Assembly (NCBI GenBank): GCA_027483425.1
Contig: JAIXUR010000471.1
Coordinates: 1-6,853 of the forward strand
DNA length: 6,853 nt
Reading direction: 5' to 3'
Origin: Cyanobacteriota bacterium
Lineage (GTDB): Bacteria; Cyanobacteriota; Cyanobacteriia; Phormidesmidales; Phormidesmidaceae
Positions 1-6,153 of the stretch are shown here, one piece after another; positions within the stretch are counted from its first letter, which is position 1, and each line of letters opens with the position of its first letter. The notes under the pieces were generated by a model that was not told the origin of the DNA, made no database searches, and was given only the letters and a program-made list of their open reading frames with translations. The translations under genes were made by a program, and so were the position numbers.

Positions 1-1
1 G

Positions 2-235
2 GAGGACCTGCTGCCCCAGATTGCCCAGCCCCTGTTAGTGCTCTGGGGAGAGAACGACCCCTGGACACCGATCAAAGGGGCTGAGGTCTACCGCCAGCTC
101 GCGACAGATGGGGAGCGCCCCGGCCCAGTCACCTTCCACAGCATTGCCGACACCGGCCACTGCCCCCACGACGAACGCCCCGAGGTGGTCAATCCGCTGC
201 TGCTAGACTGGTTGGACAGGCTGCCAGGGAGGTGA
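2..235 (+). CDS. alpha/beta hydrolase, C-terminal fragment
   Basis: This is the 3' end of a gene that begins before the window; the frame is open from base 2 to the TGA at 233-235 (77 residues). It shows the last part of an alpha/beta-hydrolase fold. A hydrophobic strand (PLLVLWG) leads into GENDPWTP, where the Asp (residue 19 of the fragment) sits in the usual place of the catalytic acid. A second strand is followed by TGHCPHDERPEVVN, whose first His (residue 53, codon 158-160) is the expected catalytic histidine. The nucleophile elbow lies upstream and cannot be seen, so the substrate is unknown. The WGENDPWTP and GHCPHDERP wording is familiar from cyanobacterial and chloroplast hydrolases of the pheophytinase-like group, but that narrower assignment is only an impression. 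A 90-base gap separates it from the next gene. Confidence 0.85.
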   Translation, partial: EDLLPQIAQPLLVLWGENDPWTPIKGAEVYRQLATDGERPGPVTFHSIADTGHCPHDERPEVVNPLLLDWLDRLPGR

Positions 236-309
236 TCGTTTGCTCATAGTTGCCTACGGTTTTTCTGGTGGGAACTCTAATGGTCGGGCATGTCTCTATG
301 AAAACGATC
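234..309. repeat. interrupted inverted repeat in the antitoxin-gene leader
   Basis: The left arm GATCGTTTGCTCATAG (234-249) is complementary to the right arm CTATGAAAACGATC (296-309). It gives 8 perfect base pairs, a small internal loop (GCT against A) and 5 more pairs, around a 46-base centre. The left arm starts in the stop codon of the hydrolase gene and the right arm ends 7 bases before the GAGG ribosome site of the antitoxin gene. It could be a hydrolase terminator, a structured leader, or paired operator half-sites for an autoregulating HigA-type protein. The sequence does not decide between these. Confidence 0.45.
250..281 (+). promoter_or_regulatory. possible weak promoter for the antitoxin gene
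   Basis: TCTAAT at 276-281 matches the -10 consensus at five of six bases and lies 45 bases before the ATG at 326. The best -35 candidate is TTGCCT at 250-255, but the 20-base spacing is long. The site lies inside the loop of the inverted repeat at 234-309, which would fit autoregulation by the encoded HTH protein. Support is weak. Confidence 0.25.
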
Positions 310-325
310 TCAATTGAGGTTGGAC

Positions 326-712
326 ATGGATTTACGCCCAATCAAAACTGAAGCAGACTATCAAGCAGCCCTTCGAGCAATCGAGTCCTTGTTTGAGAGT
401 GCTCCTGATACCCCTGAGGCTGATCGGTTAGATGTGCTGAGCACCTTAGTGGAGGCCTATGAAAAAGCACATTTCCCGATCGAAATGCCCGATCCGATCG
501 AGGCAATTCACTACTATATGGAGGCTCGCGGTTGGTCTCAGCAGGACTTAGAACCCTGTCTAGGGAGTCGGACTTGGGTATCTGAGGTGCTATTGCGTAA
601 ACGTTTGCTCACGTTAGAGATGATTCGTAAGTTGAATCAAGACCTGGGAATTCCCGCTGAGATTCTCATCCCGCCCTATGGGGCATTAGCCTCGTCAATT
701 GCCCTAGAGTAA
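326..712 (+). CDS. HigA-type XRE-family HTH antitoxin, no adjacent toxin
   Basis: This 128-residue protein has the length and layout of HigA-family antitoxins and transcriptional repressors. The N-terminal part (residues 1-60) has the typical opening MDLRPIKTEADYQAAL, a DTPEADRLDVLSTLVEAYE helix and a PDPIEAI motif. A helix-turn-helix follows at about residues 69-110, and a PAEILIPPY tail ends the family domain. ATG 326 is preferred over an in-frame TTG at 314 because GAGG (316-319) sits 6 bases before the ATG and family members begin with MD-RPIKTE. Such proteins normally neutralise a RelE-fold HigB mRNA endonuclease encoded just upstream and repress their own promoter. Here the 90 bases upstream are too short for HigB (about 90-100 residues) and the next gene is unrelated. 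In the recognition region the protein reads VSEVLLRKRLLTL where relatives, from memory, read VLNRKRPLTL, so a usually conserved Asn is Leu. Base composition is clearly less G+C-rich than the neighbours, suggesting transfer. Confidence 0.85.
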   Translation: MDLRPIKTEADYQAALRAIESLFESAPDTPEADRLDVLSTLVEAYEKAHFPIEMPDPIEAIHYYMEARGWSQQDLEPCLGSRTWVSEVLLRKRLLTLEMIRKLNQDLGIPAEILIPPYGALASSIALE

Positions 713-765
713 GTTAAAACCCGATTAACGCTTTCTACCCGCCGTCGTTCTTACCGCCATCGTCT

Positions 766-3700
766 ATGTCTTCAGCGTCTCTTCAGGAGCGGCTCGATCG
801 CTACTATCACCAGGTCAAGACCGTGATTTTGGCCCGGCAGCACCCGGTGAGTGGTCTGCTCCCGGCCAGCACGGCGGTGAATGTGCACGGCAACTACACC
901 GATGCCTGGGTGCGAGACAATGTATACAGCATTCTGGCGGTGTGGGGAGTCGCCCTGGCCTACCGCCACCTGGATGACGACCGGGGCCGCACGGTAGAGC
1001 TAGAGCAGAGCGTCGTCAAGCTGATGCGGGGGGTGCTCCTGGCCAAGCTGCGCCAAGCGGAAAAGGTGGAGCAGTTTAAAGAACGGCAGGATCCCCTCAA
1101 GGCGCTCCATGCCAAGTACGACACCGGGAGTGGCCTGCCGGTGGTGGGCGACGACGAGTGGGGGCACCTGCAAATTGATGCCACCTCGGTGTTCTTGCTC
1201 ATGCTGGCCCAGATGACCGCCTCGGGGCTGCAAATCATCTTTACCCAGGATGAAGTGAACTTTGTCCAAAACCTGGTCTACTACATTGGCCGGGCCTACC
1301 GCACCCCCGACTACGGCATTTGGGAGCGGGGCAATAAAATAAACCACGGCAAGCCCGAGCTCAACGCCAGCTCCGTGGGCATGGCCAAGGCGGCCCTGGA
1401 AGCGCTGCGGGGCTTTAACCTATTCGGCATGCGGGGCGGCCAATCCTCGACCATCCACGTGCTCACCGACGAAATTGCCCGCGCCCGCATCACCCTAGAG
1501 TCGCTGCTGCCCCGCGAGTCGGGATCCAAGGAGGTGGATGCGGCCCTGCTGAGCATTCTCAGCTACCCGGCCTTTGCCATCGACGATGAGCTCCTCGCCC
1601 GCAAAACCCGCCAAAAAATTATCGCCAAGCTCCAGGGCCCCTACGGCTGCAAGCGGTTTTTGCGCGACGGCCACCAAACGGTGATCGAAGACAACACCCG
1701 ACTGCACTACGAGCCCGAAGAACTGCGGCAGTTTGAGCACATTGAGTGCGAGTGGCCGCTGTTTTTTACCTACCTGTGGCTGGACAGTCTGTTTTCGGGC
1801 GATCGCGACCAAATTCTCTTTTACCAGGAGCGGCTAGCGGCCCTGGTGGTCGACCACAACGGTCTGCCCCTGCTGCCTGAGCTCTACTACGTTCCCGCCG
1901 AAACCCTCGACCTCGAGCGCCAACAGCCCGGCAGCCAGACCCGCCTACCCAACGACAACCTGCCCCTGGTCTGGGCCCAGAGCCTCTATATTTTGGGCCA
2001 GCTGCTCCAGGAGGGGCTGATTAAACCGGCGGATATCGACCCACTGGGGCGGCACCAGGCGGTGGGCGACCACCGCTACCCGGTGGTGCAGGTGGCCTTG
2101 CTAGCGGAGGACAAGGCCCTGCAATTGGAGCTCAACACCTACGGCCTACCCACCCAAACCCTGGAGGAGGTGGCTCCGGTGCAGGTGTTTCCGGCCAGCG
2201 AACTGTCGGCCATCTATGCCGAAATCGGCAAAAACGAGAAGCTGGGCCTCACCGGTCGGCCAGTCCGACGACTGCGCAGTCTCACCACCTCCCGTATTTT
2301 TCGAATCCAGGGTGAGTCGGTGGTGTTTTTACCGTCGTTCTTAGACCAGCAGCGGTTTTACCTCACCCTCGACTACCACTTTTTAGTGGCCCAAATTCGC
2401 AGTGAGCTGGCCTACATCTACGACCACTGGCGCGAGCCGGGCCGACCCACGGTGACCCTGTTGCTGACCCACGCCATGTTTCAGCTGGGGCGCAAGCCCA
2501 TTTTCGAATCGCCCCTGATGGCGCTGATGCAGGAGCTGATGGGCGATCGCTGCGATCATGTGCCGGTCAAGCTGAGCCCCCTCCACCAGCTGATGCGCAC
2601 CACCGGCCTGGAGCGAGTAGACAACGTGAACAGCTACCAGCTCGGCAGTGCTTCCCTGGGCTATACCCCGCTGTGGACGGCCTATCTGGGCTTTGAAGCG
2701 GGCCATGATGGGCCCCTGTCCCTGCTGGAAGAGTACGACCTGGAGCACGAAACCAACCTGGAGCGATTGCTCACCCAGCTGCGCGAGTCGAACAACAGCT
2801 ACGAACAAATTGAGCTATTGAGCACCCTCAAGCACCTGCGGGGCAGAGACTTTAACACCGGCTTGGGTGGCCCCAGCCGCTCGGTTAGCGTCGAGAACCT
2901 GCTCGATGAGGTCTATGCCAAGGCTAGCCAACTGGAGCAGTGGGGCATTTTGCGCCGGGCGGCGGGGCTGCTGGAGAAGGCCGACATCACCCTCTCTGAC
3001 GCGGTGACCGAGCTGCTGGTGCGGCAAAAGCAAATTTCCGTGGGTAAATCCTACAGCGAAGACTCGCTGATTACCGAGCCCATGGGCCATAGCGAAATTG
3101 TCGATAAGATCCGCACCTTCTGCGGTGACGATGTGCGCGACCACGTGCTCACCCAGGAGATCTTAATTGACCTGAGCATTTTGATTAAGGCCGAGCCCAC
3201 CCTGTTCGACGGGCTGATGACCCTGCGGGTGGGCTACCTGCTGCTGCTGATCACCAGCGAGCTGGCCCGCGAGCGCGATATTTCCCAGGACGAAGCCTAC
3301 GGCCAGCTGATCGATCTCAGCCCCTTTGAGCTAAAAACCCGCCTGCGCCAGGTGCTCGCCGGGTTCGACGGGCTCAATCAATCGATCTTTCGGCGCGAGT
3401 CGCTCCACGTTAAGCCCCACACCCCCATCAACTGGCAGGTGGTGCCCGACGGCATTGAGCCCGAGGTCGTCGAAGCTGAGCCCACGCCCCAAGACTGGTG
3501 TCGCAAGCGCATGATCGACGGCGAAATCGCCCGCATGTCTGAGGATTTTTATACCCAGGTGTGGGAGGTGCTGCAGCACTCTAAGGGCATTGTGATCGGC
3601 AACAAGTTCGATCGCAAAAATCGACTGGACAGCGATCGCATTCTCTCCGAAATGACCCCCGGCGAGCAAAACTTCGAGCGCTACATCACCCACCTGCTGA

Positions 3701-4023
3701 ACAAAATCCAGGCCCCGGAGTATCGCCACGTCAACCTCGAAGCCCTGCGGGAAATGGGCGAAATTTTCAAGGTCAACCCCGACCTCTACTTTGAAGACCA
3801 CATTTACCTGGACGTGCTGATCGGCCACGCCGTGCGCCTGGGCTGGCTCGACCAGCAGCCCGATCGCGCCGCCACCTACGAGCACGACAAGGCCGCCGCC
3901 TGGCAGGCCTTCTACCAGCTACCGCCGACCCAGTGTGCCACCTACATCGCCATGGCGCTCCAGTTCCTCACCGTGCTCGGTGAAGCCGAAGGTGAGCCCT
4001 TGGAAGCAGTGGCGTCAGCCTAG
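766..4023 (+). CDS. phosphorylase-kinase alpha/beta-like GH15-related protein
   Basis: This 1085-residue protein is collinear with the regulatory alpha/beta subunits of animal phosphorylase kinase (about 1100-1240 residues), judged from recalled sequences. Residues 1-420 are the GH15 glucoamylase-like barrel, with HPVSGLLPAS (26-35), DAWVRDNVYSILAVWG (46-61), ELEQSVVKLMRG (78-89), VVGDDEWGHLQIDATS (126-141), YGIWERG (183-189), PELNASSVGMAKAALEA (197-213), KLQGPYGCKRFLRDG (288-302) and IECEWPLF (326-333). Trp186-Glu187 matches the Trp-Glu that carries the GH15 general acid. Residues 420-690 match the middle region (LTGRP, 495-499) and 690-870 the C-terminal helical region (LTQEI, LSPFELK). Residues 910-1068 contain DGEIAR, FYTQVWEVL, EMTPGE and APEYR as in the eukaryotic C-terminal domain. 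No signal peptide or membrane helix is seen, so it is probably cytosolic. ATG 766 starts just before the conserved block; no clear ribosome site precedes it. It may be a glucan hydrolase, a glucan sensor or a scaffold; activity is unproven. Confidence 0.9.
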   Translation: MSSASLQERLDRYYHQVKTVILARQHPVSGLLPASTAVNVHGNYTDAWVRDNVYSILAVWGVALAYRHLDDDRGRTVELEQSVVKLMRGVLLAKLRQAEKVEQFKERQDPLKALHAKYDTGSGLPVVGDDEWGHLQIDATSVFLLMLAQMTASGLQIIFTQDEVNFVQNLVYYIGRAYRTPDYGIWERGNKINHGKPELNASSVGMAKAALEALRGFNLFGMRGGQSSTIHVLTDEIARARITLESLLPRESGSKEVDAALLSILSYPAFAIDDELLARKTRQKIIAKLQGPYGCKRFLRDGHQTVIEDNTRLHYEPEELRQFEHIECEWPLFFTYLWLDSLFSGDRDQILFYQERLAALVVDHNGLPLLPELYYVPAETLDLERQQPGSQTRLPNDNLPLVWAQSLYILGQLLQEGLIKPADIDPLGRHQAVGDHRYPVVQVALLAEDKALQLELNTYGLPTQTLEEVAPVQVFPASELSAIYAEIGKNEKLGLTGRPVRRLRSLTTSRIFRIQGESVVFLPSFLDQQRFYLTLDYHFLVAQIRSELAYIYDHWREPGRPTVTLLLTHAMFQLGRKPIFESPLMALMQELMGDRCDHVPVKLSPLHQLMRTTGLERVDNVNSYQLGSASLGYTPLWTAYLGFEAGHDGPLSLLEEYDLEHETNLERLLTQLRESNNSYEQIELLSTLKHLRGRDFNTGLGGPSRSVSVENLLDEVYAKASQLEQWGILRRAAGLLEKADITLSDAVTELLVRQKQISVGKSYSEDSLITEPMGHSEIVDKIRTFCGDDVRDHVLTQEILIDLSILIKAEPTLFDGLMTLRVGYLLLLITSELARERDISQDEAYGQLIDLSPFELKTRLRQVLAGFDGLNQSIFRRESLHVKPHTPINWQVVPDGIEPEVVEAEPTPQDWCRKRMIDGEIARMSEDFYTQVWEVLQHSKGIVIGNKFDRKNRLDSDRILSEMTPGEQNFERYITHLLNKIQAPEYRHVNLEALREMGEIFKVNPDLYFEDHIYLDVLIGHAVRLGWLDQQPDRAATYEHDKAAAWQAFYQLPPTQCATYIAMALQFLTVLGEAEGEPLEAVASA
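1799..1806. repeat. HIP1 octamer GCGATCGC (first of five)
   Basis: An exact HIP1 palindrome lies here, with others at 2543-2550 and 3632-3639 (all three in the phosphorylase-kinase-like gene) and at 4334-4341 and 5418-5425 (both in the M48 protease gene). Chance predicts about one per 65 kb in unbiased DNA, so five in 6.9 kb is a strong sign of a cyanobacterial genome. All five lie inside coding sequence. Confidence 0.9.
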
Positions 4024-4157
4024 TGGTCTGTCAAGCCTAAATTTGTAGGTTGGGTGGCGCGATAGCAGAACCCAACAAGGCTTACTGCTGTTGGGTTCCA
4101 CTCCGCTGCACCCAACCTACGAGAACCCCAATTTTTAGGTTTGACGCTGCACTAGGC
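4018..4157. mobile_element. MITE-like nested palindromic element at a TA site
   Basis: The ends are perfect 8-base inverted repeats, GCCTAGTG (4018-4025) and CACTAGGC (4150-4157). Inside the outermost bases, GTCAA and CCTAAA on the left (4030-4034, 4036-4041) are mirrored by TTTAGG and TTGAC on the right (4134-4139, 4141-4145). The inverted ends therefore extend about 20 bases with some mismatches. Each end is flanked by TA (4021-4022 and 4153-4154), as expected for a TA target duplication of the IS630/Tc1-mariner kind. No transposase is present, so at about 130 bases it would be a non-autonomous element. A second palindrome fills its centre. The family assignment is inferred from structure only. 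Confidence 0.6.
4045..4120. terminator. nested GTAGGTTGGGT palindrome, possible bidirectional terminator
   Basis: GTAGGTTGGGTG (4045-4056) pairs perfectly with CACCCAACCTAC (4109-4120). Within it GAACCCAACA (4068-4077) pairs perfectly with TGTTGGGTTC (4089-4098) around an 11-base loop. The result is a long two-tier hairpin between the convergent ends of the phosphorylase-kinase-like gene and the M48 protease gene. The right side is followed by AATTTTTA (4130-4137), which contains a T run for rightward transcripts, so termination is plausible. This palindrome type recurs between cyanobacterial genes as an interspersed repeat. Confidence 0.6.
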
Positions 4158-4168
4158 CATGACCGCTG

Positions 4169-5941
4169 TTAAGGTAGTTTGCGGGCTGGTGCGCCCTCTT
4201 CACGGGCCTGCTCCAGCTTGTACTCGGTCAATAGTTGGCCCATTTTGTGACGCATCTTGAGGTGGGTTTCAACCCCCTCGTAGGCATAGCGGTTAAAGCC
4301 CCCCTGGTCAATCAGCTGCTTGAGGTAGGCGACGCGATCGCTCGGGTTTGGGTGCGACGCAAACCAGCTCACCCCCTGATTGCCATACTCCTCTTCCAGG
4401 GTGATCATCAGATTGTGGAGGCCATCGGCGGCGTACTGGCTGGTGGTCAGCAGCTTCGTACCCAGAATATCGGCCTGCCGCTCCATCTCCCGTGAATAGC
4501 TCGACACGATCAGGTTGGCCGCCACATTCGCCACCTCCGGAATCGGAATAAACGCCGCCAGACTGGCGGTCAGATTGCCCTGGGTCACCATTTGAAACCC
4601 ATGGGACAGCACCGCATGGGAAATTTCGTGGCCCAGCAGCCCTGCCAGTTCCGCCTCGGAGTAGCTTTTGGTAATCGCTCCGGCGTTGATAAACACTTTG
4701 CCGCCGGGCAGCGCAAAGGCATTGAGGCTGTCATCCATAATTACCTCAAAGCTGTAGGTAAACTCGTCGCGCCCGGCCAGGGCGGCTAGCTCTTGGCCTA
4801 TATCATTCACGTAGGCAAGAATCTCGGGGTCCGTCACCATGGGCAGCTGCTCCATCACCTGCTGGGCTACCTGCTGGCCCAGGCCGCTCTCCCCCTGCAT
4901 CAGCAAAATGCCCGAGTTCAGGGCGGTAAACGGCCCCAGCAGCCCCCCGGTCAGCAGGTACCCGGCGGCCCCGGTCACCAGGTTGGAGACCAGGTTGCGG
5001 GTCAGGGAGGCGTTCATCTCCCCCCGGAAGCGGTTCAAGTTATCCTGGGCCAGCTGGGCCATGGCCTCAGAGTCGGGATGGTCAGGGTTAAAGATCACAA
5101 ACTGATTAGCGGTAATCGCCGCCTCAATCCACTTTTCTTGGGCCATCTGCACTTCGGCCTGGGCCTTGAGCAGGTCGGGGTAGAAGGGGTAGCGGGTGAC
5201 CGCCGCATCGAGAATTTGGCTGGATTCCTCGGCGCGGCCATACTGGGCCAGATAGCGGGCGTAGAGGGCCTGGCCGGGCAAAAACTCGGGGTAGGTTTGG
5301 GCCAGCAGTGCGAGGGGTACCAGCACCCGACTGGGAAACGCTGACTCGGCCCCAGCTTGGGCTTCGCGCCAGTACACTCGCCCAGCGGGGGGCAGCATTT
5401 CGGGGTCGGTAATGGGGGCGATCGCTATGTCTGAGCCAGGTTCCGCCAGCCACTTACCATCTTTTGCCGCCCGGTACAGGGGCTCAGCCGCCGCTCGATC
5501 GCCCGCCTGGTAGAGGCGATCGGCCTCCATCAGGATCTGGCTACGCTTGGCCACCTCTGGGGAGAGTCCGGCCAGCAGCTGGGCGAGGTCTAGATCAGCG
5601 GTGGCGTCGGCCTCTGGATAGGTGATGTCTGGATCGACCTCCACCTGAAGCCCAGGAATGCCCTCCCCCTGGGGAGGGAGCTGGAGAGTGCCATCGGGCG
5701 GCTCTGGATAGGGGGTCGGCAGTTCATTCCCCGGCAGAGAGGCCGGGTCGACCTGAAGCGTCTCTTCGGTATCCGCTAGCAGAGTGGGGCGAGGAGTCTG
5801 GGGTCGGCCATCCGGCGCGGCGGTCCATCCCGGCTCGGCGCTGAGCATGGGAGCAGCGCCGAGCATGGCCCCCTGGCTCAGCAGCACCGTCCCCAACACC
5901 GTAGCCAGTAAAACGCCCAAAAACCGTCTGACTTGACGCAT
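4169..5941 (-). CDS. exported M48-family zinc metalloprotease with N-terminal TPR-like region
   Basis: This 590-residue protein begins with a basic n-region (RQVRR) and a hydrophobic stretch (residues 7-23) typical of a signal peptide. Cleavage is likely near residues 29-35, and no lipobox cysteine is present. It therefore probably acts in the periplasm or thylakoid lumen or at the membrane. A Pro- and acid-rich linker (about 36-118) leads to TPR-like helices (about 134-160 and 207-300), then a Gly-rich hydrophobic segment (319-348) and the peptidase domain (about 360-545). The M48 signature is complete: NAFALPGG (407-414), HEISH (438-442) with His438 and His442 as zinc ligands and Glu439 as catalytic base, SREMERQAD (483-491) with Glu487 as third ligand, and SHPNPSDR (529-536). 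Relatives degrade or help assemble envelope proteins; here the substrate is unknown. BepA, by contrast, has its TPRs after the peptidase. The start is supported by AGGGAG (5950-5955) 8 bases before the ATG. It converges on the upstream large gene. Confidence 0.92.
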   Translation of the reverse strand: MRQVRRFLGVLLATVLGTVLLSQGAMLGAAPMLSAEPGWTAAPDGRPQTPRPTLLADTEETLQVDPASLPGNELPTPYPEPPDGTLQLPPQGEGIPGLQVEVDPDITYPEADATADLDLAQLLAGLSPEVAKRSQILMEADRLYQAGDRAAAEPLYRAAKDGKWLAEPGSDIAIAPITDPEMLPPAGRVYWREAQAGAESAFPSRVLVPLALLAQTYPEFLPGQALYARYLAQYGRAEESSQILDAAVTRYPFYPDLLKAQAEVQMAQEKWIEAAITANQFVIFNPDHPDSEAMAQLAQDNLNRFRGEMNASLTRNLVSNLVTGAAGYLLTGGLLGPFTALNSGILLMQGESGLGQQVAQQVMEQLPMVTDPEILAYVNDIGQELAALAGRDEFTYSFEVIMDDSLNAFALPGGKVFINAGAITKSYSEAELAGLLGHEISHAVLSHGFQMVTQGNLTASLAAFIPIPEVANVAANLIVSSYSREMERQADILGTKLLTTSQYAADGLHNLMITLEEEYGNQGVSWFASHPNPSDRVAYLKQLIDQGGFNRYAYEGVETHLKMRHKMGQLLTEYKLEQAREEGAPARKLP

Positions 5942-5949
5942 CGCGCGAT

Positions 5950-5955
5950 CTCCCT
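5950..5955 (-). promoter_or_regulatory. ribosome binding site of the M48 protease gene
   Basis: On the minus strand this reads AGGGAG, 8 bases before the ATG at 5941-5939. It fixes the start that also gives a complete signal peptide. No convincing -10/-35 pair was found upstream on this strand. Confidence 0.7.
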
Positions 5956-6060
5956 ACAACGACCTATTGTCCTTTAGCATCATCTGCGGAACCTGGCGTC
6001 CTGGGGGCGAGGGTGGTGCCTAGGGTCAAGGGTTTACGACGCCCAGACCAGACCTAGGTT

Positions 6061-6089
6061 CCAATGCTTTCATTCTGAACCAATGCTTT
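6061..6089. repeat. 10-bp direct repeat upstream of the DUF4079 promoter
   Basis: CCAATGCTTT occurs at 6061-6070 and again at 6080-6089, 19 bases start to start. The second copy touches the -35 box at 6088-6093. Spacing near two helical turns and position beside a promoter suggest paired binding sites for a regulator, which is an inference. Confidence 0.5.
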
Positions 6090-6117
6090 GCCAAGCCAGA
6101 ATCTGTACTCCTATAAT
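6088..6117 (+). promoter_or_regulatory. sigma70-type promoter of the DUF4079 gene
   Basis: TTGCCA (6088-6093, five of six to the -35 consensus) and a perfect TATAAT (6112-6117) are separated by 18 bases. Transcription would start near 6124, leaving a leader of about 30 bases that is A/T-rich before the ribosome site. It is the clearest promoter in the window. Confidence 0.7.
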
Positions 6118-6142
6118 TCACTAATAAATGAATAAATGTAAC

Positions 6143-6149
6143 GGTGGAG
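6143..6149 (+). promoter_or_regulatory. ribosome binding site of the DUF4079 gene
   Basis: GGTGGAG lies 4 bases before the ATG at 6154. The spacing is short, but the motif is the only purine-rich site there and supports this start. Confidence 0.5.
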
Positions 6150-6153
6150 CTCT

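Noticed and set aside
314..325. TTG at 314 as start of the antitoxin gene
   Set aside because: The GAGG ribosome site lies inside this stretch and fits ATG 326; the family opening MD-RPIKTE also begins there.
236..325. HigB toxin or remnant upstream of the antitoxin
   Set aside because: Only 90 bases, with no frame resembling the C-terminal end of a RelE-fold toxin; a 17-codon frame from 299 overlaps the antitoxin start and has no support.
3331..3885. 184-codon minus-strand frame within the phosphorylase-kinase-like gene
   Set aside because: It lies wholly opposite a strongly conserved coding region, and its composition is what the antisense of a G+C-rich gene gives.
766..4023. Kinase activity of the phosphorylase-kinase-like protein
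   Set aside because: The similarity is to the regulatory alpha/beta subunits; no protein kinase motifs (glycine loop, HRD, DFG) are visible in it or elsewhere in the window.
4793..5344. 183-codon plus-strand frame opposite the M48 protease gene
   Set aside because: Repetitive G/Q/H/L-rich translation, no motif, antisense to a gene with intact family residues.
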